From Basidiobolus meristosporus CBS 931.73 (lineage: Eukaryota; Basidiobolomycota; Basidiobolomycetes; Basidiobolales; Basidiobolaceae): 64,000 bases of DNA. The notes under the pieces are model-generated. The model made no database searches. It was not told where the DNA came from and was given only the letters and a program-made list of their open reading frames with translations. Of this stretch, positions 55,490 through 64,000 are shown piece by piece (positions within the stretch are counted from its first letter, which is position 1; each line of letters opens with the position of its first letter). The position numbers were made by a program, and so were the translations under genes. The DNA lies in the NCBI GenBank assembly GCA_002104905.1, contig MCFE01000191.1, positions 1-64,000 of the forward strand, in the 5' to 3' direction.

Positions 55490-56350
55490 TTAATGTTTTC
55501 TTCTCCACACGCTGATCTTTTCCTTGCCCTCACGCCCTGCATGGCTCTTGCAGTCTTCCAGGGACTCTAGGTCGAAGGATTTCTCAAGCGCGGCCTTATA
55601 GGCATCCACCGAAACTGAGAATGGTGGGCCGCCTTCGTGTTGGTCTAACGGAAACATCAAGGCAATCAGGACGCCACCTGGTTGGATAATTTCCGCGTAG
55701 CGTTCACCCCACTGAGCTCGCATTTCTGGATCGATGGCGCAGAAAAACCTAGACGAAAGGTTAGTTCAAAGAAAGGGTGTATGGAGCTGATGCCTGGTGG
55801 CCACACATACGTATAGTCGTAGGCAAAGCCGAATTTCGTTGGGAACTTGTCAGTGAAGAAGTTCCCCAGTTCGAAAACCGGTTTCTTGCCTTGGGTGGCT
55901 TTCCCTTCCCAATACTGCAACCTGGTTAATCCTGAAGAAAGTTCGAGTGCTGTCCAAATCACCTACCTTGTTGGCGATCTCCACTGCGGACGGGCTGATG
56001 TCCAAGCCGACCGTCTCCCTATCAAACGAACAGAAATATGCGACGTCGTATCCCTAGAGGGCAAGGCTCTGCTTAGTTTCACCGAAGAGTATGTCCGCCT
56101 CCATTGTTTCCGTACCTTGCCACAGCCAGGAACTAACCCTTTCCCTTCGGGTAACTGAAACTTGCGTTCCTCGAGAAGCTGGACCAATGCAGGAGAGACC
56201 TTTCCAGCATCCCAACCAGTGGCTCCTTCTTTCCAACGGCGGTCCCAATCTAAGGAGGTACCGGTTACTTCAGTCAACTGCTCAAGTTCAAAGGAGAAGC
56301 AAACACTGACCTTCAAAGCGTTTGTCAGTGGTTTCGTTAGGGGCAGTCAT
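55490..56350 (-). CDS. TPMT-family SAM-dependent methyltransferase
   Basis: Five exons (56350-56311, 56249-56116, 56053-55967, 55914-55811, 55748-55490) sum to 624 nt, or 207 residues. The thiopurine/thiol methyltransferase (PF05724) pattern is clear: DWDRRWKEGATGWDAGKVSP near the N terminus, SAM motif I LVPGCGK+GYDVAYF (joined across intron 2), motif II VGLDISPSAVEIA, YDYTFFCAIDPEMR (across intron 4), then GGVLIALMFPLD. Fungal and plant relatives methylate thiols, halides or thiocyanate, a detoxification role; the substrate here is unknown. Intron 3 must end at the AG at 55915; the AG seven bases upstream would put the frame off by one. Confidence 0.88.
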
Positions 56351-57304
56351 TTCAATCAACCAATGCCCGAAAATCTCGCCCATTAAATGGACTTTCCCCC
56401 AATTGGGCATTAGTCATCAAAGATCGGTGTGAAACATACCTTAGTAGTTCCGTAATCAATTTTCTCCGTTCGGCATTGCAGTCGTCACCAGACGCAACTC
56501 TTTGTGGCACCTCACGCTTCTCCCGTATGTCCAGGGTAGTATGCTGATTACCTATATTCAATCATGCTCAATACCTATGTATCCGCTACATGTGGCATGA
56601 CAACCATTCAATCCCTTGGAATATGGCATGCGATTTACCAAGAGTTCTCTCGAGTTCTACCCGCCTACCTTAATGTGGGAGGGGAGGAATATCTTATTTC
56701 CCAAATTGCCTTAACTGCTGCTAGCATTTCCTGGAGCGTAATTTGCCATTTGGGTGTTGCTGTTGAAAGAGCCACGTTGATTCCTTATTGGTTTTGATGA
56801 GATACATCTGTCCATTTCATCCGCAAAAGATCTAGCAATACCTATATATGTGGTACTTCAATGCATGTTTATTTGGAATGCTGGTACTGAGGTGATTTGG
56901 AAGTAATCAGGACAAGACCTATATTCATTTCCTGGCCAATAGAGTAAAAAGCAAGTGTCTGTATCTTGTGGAGATTGGAGAAATCACACAGCTCTGAAAG
57001 CATTGTCTCCTCAATAAATATCTTTTGTTGATTGCTTTGTATGCTGACTGTATTTATTGTTTTGTCAATATTACTAAGAATGTCATTTCACAAATCTATT
57101 AATCAATCCGATACTATACACAAATAGCTTGGGCAAATTACACTAAAGCCCAAAAGCTAGAACCAAAGTGACTAAGCTGAAGCAGTTTGATGGTATAAAT
57201 GTGAAGCCCACAAAACTCCCATTAGGCTTAACTTACATTTAAGCTAGGCCTACATGTTATCCAGGATATCTATTTTGTCTCCAGCTGATAGTTAGTGTGC
57301 ATAT
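56351..57304. other. Intergenic, AT-rich, no gene seen
   Basis: About 950 bp between the methyltransferase and the left end of copia element 2. No domain, repeat or RNA was recognised. Confidence 0.45.
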
Positions 57305-60300
57305 TGTTATAAGAGTCTTGAAGATAATGAAAGTAAGTGGGAGGACAAGTAGATTATGTGGTTTTCACTTAATGATCAATTAAATGTAAAGGTGGTATTT
57401 ACATTTTTACATGGTCCTGGCAGAGCAAATGCATAAAGTTTGTCTAAGAAGGTCCCAGGAGCATGTGTTCAAAGCTTGGTTTGGTTTGAATAATCTTGAG
57501 AAATTTCATGCTCTTAGTACCTGATATTTTGGTGGAAATATTGAGAGTAAGTCCCCACAAAGAATTTGTTTAGAATTTTGTCCCCAATCAGCATCAGAGT
57601 ACCCCACAAGATCCTGTTCTGAATCCTTCTAAGTGTATCTTAAGCAGATATCAGCAGTTTGATTTAAGTTACTAAAAATCTGCTTAACTACTGCAATATG
57701 ATCAGATCCATAGTTCTGATTATGCTGGCTGACAACTCCCACTGAATATGAGATGTCTGAACATGTTCCAAGCATAAAATACATCAGACTGCCAACTATA
57801 TATTGATAAGGAAAGTCAGGGCTTTCAGATGGCACTAAACTCTCTTGATTTGGTTGTGTTATGACCAAGTTGAGGTTTGTGTCCATTGGGGTAGCTGCCA
57901 GTTTACAGTCTTCCATTTTGTGCTTCTTTAGTATATCTTGAATATACCTGGATTGGCTTAGGGTGATAGTCTGGGTACCTCTGTCTATGGAAAACTTTAT
58001 CCCTAAGTAGTAACTGAATTCTGCTAGATTGAACATCTTGAGCTCTTTAGATAGGCTGGATTTAGTCTCTTCCAATATTGCTAGATTACTGGTGGCTATA
58101 ATAAGATCATCCACATATAGAGCTAATAGAACTGAAATTGCTCTCTCTGGCTTATAGTAAATACTATAGTCAGCATTACTCCTTTTGAAACTCAAAGATT
58201 CCAAATATGAAGTTATCTTGCAATTCCAGGCTCTTGGTGATTGTTTGAGACCATATAAAGATTCTTTAGACTTGCAGACCAAATGCAGATTTTCTTAGTC
58301 AACAAGCCATCAGGCTGGTCCATATATACATCCTCATCAAGTTCTTCATTCAAAAATGCAGCTTTTACATCTAATTGATGTATTAAAACTTGTATTTGGC
58401 TGCAATAGCCAATATCAATCTGATGGAATTAAACTGGGCTTCTGGTGCAAAGGTCTCCGTATAGTCAGGTCCTTTTGTTGAAGAGTATTCTTTGGCCACA
58501 AGTCTTGCTTTGTATCTTTCAATTGAACCATCAGCCTTGTATTTTGTCTCAAAGACCCATCTGCATCCAACTGATTTTTGATTGATTGGTAATTTGACTA
58601 AGTCCCAGGTTTGATTTTCCATCAGGGCCTGATTTTCCTCAGTCATTGCAGATCTCCAAAACTTTGTCTGAGGGCTATTTAGGGCCTCTTTTACAGTCTG
58701 GTGCTCATCAATATGGACTGAATAGGCATAGGCTAAGTTTGAACCCTCATTGATAAAGTAATTTGGGCTATTTCTTGTCTGGTTAGATCTCCTGGCATTC
58801 AATACTGGAATGATCCATTCTGGGATATCCCTGGGCACTGATTCTGGCTGCAGCATGGTTGTAGAGTCCTCTAGAGTGAAAAAGTTTTCATTGTTTGCTC
58901 TGATTCAATCCTGACTATTAGTGGAACTTTAGATCAAATATATTTCATTATCTGATGTCATTGTTTGTGAAAATTTTGAATTTTCATCAAACAACACATC
59001 CCTGGACTTGATCAGCTACTTTGCTTTGGTACTGTAGAGTCTGTATGCCACACTCTCATTGAAGTAGCCCAAGATTATGCTTTTTATACTCTTTGGCTCA
59101 AATTTTGACTAATTTCCGGGCAGTTTTTTGGCATATGCTGTACACCCAAATATTCTTAGATGTTCTGCACTTGGTCTGTATCCACACCATGCTTCAAATG
59201 GAGTAGATTCACAAAGTAGTCCTTTATTACTCCAATATCTAAGGTATACAGCAATGGCAACTGCTTCTGCCCAAAAATCATAGAATAATTTTTGATCATG
59301 GTCATAGATCTTACCATATCAATAATTGATCTGTTTGCATGTTCAACTACTCCATTTCACTATGAGGAGTATGGTACAGTAGTCTCTTGGTTTATCCCAT
59401 GAATTTTGTAGAAGTGGATGAAGAGTTTTGAGGTATATTCTCCACTATTGTCAGAGCATATTTTCTTGATTTTTTCACCAGTTTCTCTCTCCACCATGGC
59501 TTTAAGCTCCCTGAGCTTAGACAGAGCTACTTTCTGTTCTCCCTATGAAGTAGACCCATGCGTATCTTGTATAATCATCAACAAAAGTGATTAAATACTT
59601 CATCCAGCCTAAGGATAAATTTTGCATAGGTCCACACAGATCTGAGTGAATTAGATCTAATTTATTCTTAGTTTTGACTAACCCAGTGCTCTTGAGCAGT
59701 TGTCTGGCTTGTTTCCCATATATGCAGGCTTCACAGTGTTCCAAATTAGCTAGGGGATCAATCTTTACTACAGGAATTAACTGGTCTTTGATCATTTTGC
59801 GCAAATAATCAAATTGATGTGTCCAAATCTCCTGTGCCAAAGCATTGATGTTTCTTCATTAAAGTTACTGATATTGGCTTCTTGATATGATGGAATATAA
59901 GTCAACTTGTATAGATTCTGATCTCTGATACCCAAAGCAATACAGGCACCATTTTGATCAGTGATCCTGCATCCAGAATTGTAAAAACTGGAACTGAGTC
60001 CTTCTGCTGTGGCCTTGCTTACAGATAGTAGGTTCTTAGCTATTTATGGAGCATAGAGTAATACTTTGAAGATCAGTGTATGGCTTCCTTCACTGCTTCT
60101 ATGGTTTAATTGGATAGTTCTTTCTCCCACTGCATCAAGTGGGCTATTGTCACCCATGAAAACCTTCTTAATTGGAATTTCTTGATACTGGGTAAAAGGT
60201 TCTTTTTGGTGTCCAAAGTGTTCAAATGCTCCAGAGTCAATATACAATGTCTGAGAATCCTTGTTTACGGTCATATTTAGTGCAGGTATGAATAGTATAT

Positions 60301-60448
60301 CTTCAGCTGTTGCAGCATTTCCATATTTAGGCTTCTTTTGCTGATTATCTCTCTTCTTGAAAAACCGGTCTGATGTGTGTCCTTTCCTTTTGCAGTAGTT
60401 GCAAAGCAGCTTACTGCTACCTTTGTAGGGTTTTGGGTACCTCCTTTG
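57305..60448 (-). mobile_element. Truncated copia element (element 2), interrupted by element 3
   Basis: Minus-strand remnant of the same copia family. Its 3' LTR is partial (57305-57577, starting TGTTATAAGAGTCTTG in plus sense). It is joined directly to RNase H at the YSDAD region, so the first ~90 bp of the LTR and the last ~450 bp of the coding region are deleted. Coding remains run on to the gag zinc knuckle and stop at 60448, where element 3 begins. The rest of its gag should lie beyond the right edge of the window. Confidence 0.85.
57578..60448 (-). pseudogene. Degenerate copia pol/gag of element 2
   Basis: Fragments in several frames: RT C-terminal half (57629-58282; YVDDLIIATSNL), RT N-terminal half (58383-58856; GCRWVFETKYKADG), integrase (59517-59840; CEACIYGKQ, DLCGPMQNLSLG) and gag/protease (from 60044; CNYCKRKGHTSD with the last Cys replaced by Phe, YIDSGAF). 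Many stops and frame changes separate them, so it is clearly inactive and older than element 1. Confidence 0.85.
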
Positions 60449-60796
60449 TGTTGTAAAAATTTGTATTTCCATCTAAATATTCACCTAACTTAGTCACTTA
60501 GATCATCACCTTCAAATCCTAGAGAATATTGACCAAATTCCTTGTCGGGATTTACTAGAATATTTTCACCAAAATACCAGGTACCCAGAACATGAAAATT
60601 CTCAAAGTTGTCCAAACAGCCCCAAACTTTGCACACATGTTCTTGGGACCTTTCTTATCCTATTCTACGTGTTTGTAATGCCAAGACCAGGTAAAAGTAT
60701 AAATACTACTTTTACATTCAATAAATCATTAAGTGAAAACCACATAATCTACTTGTTCTCCCAATCACTTCCAATATCTCCAAGACTCTTACAACA
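60449..60796 (+). repeat. 5' LTR of copia element 3
   Basis: 348 bp, TGTTG...CAACA, with tataaata near 60698. It is very similar to the 3' LTR of element 1. Confidence 0.9.
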
Positions 60797-60800
60797 GGTT

Positions 60801-63800
60801 ATGAGCCCCAAGCTGTCACTCTCTGCAATGTCTACTACTGCTATTACTGGAATTTTTCCCTCTGCTGAAAAGTTGGATGGCTCTAACTACCAAGTGTGGA
60901 AGGTGAAGATGAAGATGCTGCTACAAGAAAGAGGCCTTTGGGATATTGTCATGGGAGAAGAATGCCCTCCTAAAAACGTGGGAGAGGAAGCCTTAAAGTA
61001 CCAGAAGAAAGAACAAAGTGCCTTTAACTGCATTTGCCTTAATGTTAAGGACAAATTGCTGGTTCAATGCTCAAGAGCAAAAACGGCAAAGAATACCTGG
61101 AAAGCATTAGAAGACACCTACCAGTCATGTTCAGCTGCTAAGAAAATGTATCTGAGACAAAAATTCTTTACTACAAAGATGCTGCCAGGAGAAGAAATGA
61201 AAATCTAATTAACAGAATTACCCTGCTGGTAGATGAGATGAAATCTGTGGGCGTACCAACTGCTTATGAGGATGTGATAGTTACCATCCTGAATAGCCTG
61301 ACAGACACGTTTCAGGGCCTTGTATCAGCTCTAGAGTCCAGAACTGAAGATTTGACCTTAAATTACGTATATGGAAGGCTCCTGGATGAAGAATTAAGAA
61401 AAACAAGCGCCAATAAGAAGGAAGAAGAAAATGCTTTAATAAGCAATGATAACCAACAAAGGAGGTACCCAAGACCCTACAAAGGTAACAGCAACCTGTT
61501 TTGTAACTACTGCAAAAGGAAAGGACACACATCAGACTGGTGTCTCAAAAAGAAAGATAATCAGCAAAAGAAGCCTGAATATGGAAATGCTGCAACAACT
61601 GAAGATAGACTATTCATATCTGCACTAAATATGACCACAAACAAGGATTCTCAGACGTGGTATATTGACTCTGGAGCTTCTCAACACTTTAGACACCAAA
61701 AAGAACTTTTTACCCAATATCAAGAAATTCCAATTAAGAAGGTTTTCATGGGTGACAATAGTACACTTGATGCAGTGGGAGAAGGAACTATCCAAGTAAA
61801 CCTTAGAAGCAGTGAAGGAAGCCATACACTGACCTTTAAAGAAGTACTCTATGTACCAGACATAGCCAAGAACCTACTCTCTGTAAGCAAGGCCACAGCA
61901 GAAGGACTCAGTTTCAGTTTTGACAATTCTGGATGCAGGATCACTGATCAAAATGGTGCTCATATTGCTTCAGGCATCAGAGATCAGAATCTATACAAGT
62001 TGACTTATATTCCATCATATTTGGAAGCCAATATAAGTAACTTAAATGAAGAAACACCAATGCTTTGGCACAGGAGATTTGGACACATCAATTTTGATTA
62101 TTTGCGTAAAATGATCAGAAATCAGCTAATTTCTGGAGTGAAAATTGATCCCCCAGCTAATTTGGAGCAATGTGAAGCCTGCATATATGGGAAACAAGCC
62201 AGACAACTGTTCAAGAGCTCTGGGTTAATCAAAACTAAGAAAAAATTAGATCTAATTCACTCAGATCTGTGTGGACCTATGCAAAATTTATCCTTAGGCG
62301 GGATGAAGTATTCAATCACTTTTATTGATGATTATACAAGATACACATGGGTCTACTTCATGGAGAGAAAGGAAGAAGCTCTGTCTAAGCTCAGGGAGTT
62401 TAAAGCCATGGTGGAGAGAGAAACTGGTAAAAAATCAAGAAAATACGCTCTGACAATGGTGGAGAATATACCTCAAAACTCTTCATCCACTTCTACATAA
62501 TTCATGGGATAAAGCAAGAGACTACTGTACCATACTCCCCACAGCAAAATGGAGTAGCAGAACCAGCTAACAGATCAATAATTGATATGGCAAGATCTAT
62601 GATCCAAGATCAAAAATTATCCTATGATTTTTGGGCGGAATCAGTTGCCACTGCTGTATATCTTAAAAATAGGAGTTATAACAGAATACTTTGTGATTCT
62701 ATCCATTTGAAGCATGTTATGGATACAGACCAAGTGCAGAACATCTAAGAATATTTGGGTGTACAGCATATGCCAAAAAACTGGCCGGAAATCAGTCAAA
62801 ATTTGAGCCAAAAAGTGTAAAATGCATATTTTTGGGCTACTGCAATGAGAGTAAGGCATACAGACTATACAATACCAAAGCAAAGAAGCTTATCAAGTCC
62901 AGGGATGTGTTGTTTTATGAAAATTCAAAATTTTCACAAAAAGTGACATCAGATGATGACAAAAATTTGATCTCAAGTCCACCAATTGTCAGGATTGAAT
63001 CAGAGCAAAACAATGAAAACTTTTTCACTCCAGAGGACTCTACAACCGTGGTTCAGCCAGAATCAGTGCCCAGGAATATCCCAGAAGTGATCATTCCAGT
63101 ATCAAATGCCTGGAGATCCAATTGGACAAGAAATAGCCCAAATTACTATATCAATGAGGGTACAAACTTAGCCTATGCCTATTCAGTCCATATTGATGAG
63201 CCCCAGACTGTAAAAGAGGCCCTAAATAGCCCTCAGACAAAGTTTTGGAGATCTGCAATGACTGAGGAATATCAGGCCCTGATGAAAAATCAAACTTGGG
63301 ACTTGGTCAAATTACCAATCAACCAAAAATCAATTGGATGCAGATGGGTCTTCAAGACAAAATACAAGGCTGATGGTACAATTGAAAGATACAAAGCAAG
63401 ACTTGTAGCCAAAGGATACTCTTAAACAAAAGGACTTGACTACACTGACACCTTTGCACCGGTAGCCAAGTTTAATCCCAACAGATTAATATTGGCTATT
63501 GCAGCCAAATATAAGTTATTATTCATCAAATGGATGTAAAAACTGCATTTTTGAATGAAGGACTTGATGAGGATGTGTATATGGACCAGCCTGATGGGTT
63601 TGTTGACCAAGATAACCCCCATTTGGTCTGCAAGCTTAAAAAGTCACTATATGGTATCAAACAATCACTGAGAGCCTGGAATTGCAAGATAGATTCTTAT
63701 TTGGAATCCTTGAGTTTCAAAAGAAGTAATGCTGACTATAGTATATACTATAAGCCAGATAGAGCAAATCCAGTTCTATTAGCTCTATATGTGCATGATG

Positions 63801-64000
63801 TTATTATAGCTGCCAATAACCTAGAAACATTGGAAGAGACTAAATTCAGCCTATCTAGGGAGTTCAAGATGTCTGATTTAGGAGAACTTAGTTACTACTT
63901 AGGGATTAAGTTCTCCATAGACAGAAGTACCCAGACTATTACCCTAAGCCAATCCAAGTATATTCAAGATATACTAAAGAAGTACAAAATGGAAGACTGT
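60801..64000 (+). pseudogene. Disrupted gag-pol of copia element 3 (partial)
   Basis: ATG 60801 starts gag as in element 1. Compared base by base with element 1, the frame is broken by single-base losses near 61201 (gaaatgaaaatc), 62431 (ggtaaaaaatc), 62705 (tctatccat) and 63517, and by a nonsense change C to T at 63425 (tactcttaaac). The zinc knuckle (CNYCKRKGHTSDWC), protease WYIDSGAS (intact, unlike element 1) and the integrase zinc region are recognisable. The RT YVDD box reads YVHDVI, so the catalytic Asp pair is damaged. Confidence 0.88.

Larger units (their letters stand above)
60449..64000 (+). mobile_element. Ty1/copia element 3, nested in element 2, cut by window edge
   Basis: The element starts with TGTTGTAAAA at 60449, immediately after CTTTG in the gag of element 2, so it inserted into that element in opposite orientation. 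The 5' LTR is complete and the internal region runs to the RT domain at the window end. The 3' LTR and right target duplication are outside the window. Confidence 0.88.

Noticed and set aside
55922-55966. Apparent frameshift at methyltransferase intron 3
   Set aside because: Moving the acceptor to the AG at 55915 gives a 52-bp intron and a 624-nt coding sequence in frame.

Overview
The window looks like a chromosome piece from an early-diverging filamentous fungus. Most genes are broken by many short introns (about 50-115 bp, GT-AG). It holds typical fungal housekeeping genes (ORC2, PUS1, DOA1, a Cbk1-type NDR kinase, an exomer ChAPs protein, MoaA/CNX2, secreted trehalase), AA11-type chitin-active oxygenases, DM9-repeat lectin-like genes, and one minor-spliceosome (AT-AC) intron. 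A long intronless bacterial-style NRPS and the chitin-directed enzymes would fit a Basidiobolus-like Zoopagomycota genome. That placement is inference, not shown by the sequence.

Layout. 0.26-7.3 kb: dimodular NRPS (C-A-T-C-A-T-TE). 7.5-10.1 kb: two tandem AA11-like LPMO genes with CBM5/12 domains, minus strand. 11.1-12.6 kb: MoaA/CNX2 (molybdenum cofactor). 13.4-14.8 kb: BAHD-type acyltransferase. 15.0-16.9 kb: NDR/Cbk1 kinase. 17.9-19.9 kb: secreted S41 peptidase. 20.1-21.6 kb: alpha-SNAP-like protein with an N-terminal membrane anchor. 21.9-25.4 kb: exomer ChAPs gene in 17 exons. 25.5-25.9 kb: small unknown basic protein. 26.5-29.0 kb: three DM9-repeat genes. 29.9-31.0 kb: bZIP factor. 32.2-33.8 kb: ORC2. 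34.0-35.8 kb: PUS1. 36.0-38.1 kb: secreted GH37 trehalase. 38.3-42.1 kb: DOA1/PLAA in 24 exons.

The right third is repeat-rich. An FGGY sugar-kinase gene is duplicated: a frameshifted copy lies at 42.4 kb and an intact one at 51.1 kb. Between them sit a nearly complete Ty1/copia element (45.1-49.8 kb, 5-bp target duplication) and older inverted LTR remnants. A makorin-like RING gene, a small coiled-coil gene and a TPMT-family methyltransferase follow at 53.6-56.4 kb. The window ends in a truncated minus-strand copia copy (57.3-60.4 kb) interrupted by a plus-strand copy that runs off the edge.

Multi-exon models were built by hand from splice signals and checked by summing exon lengths. All sum to whole codons with canonical or explained splice sites, except where an entry says otherwise. 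No rRNA, tRNA or CRISPR was recognised.
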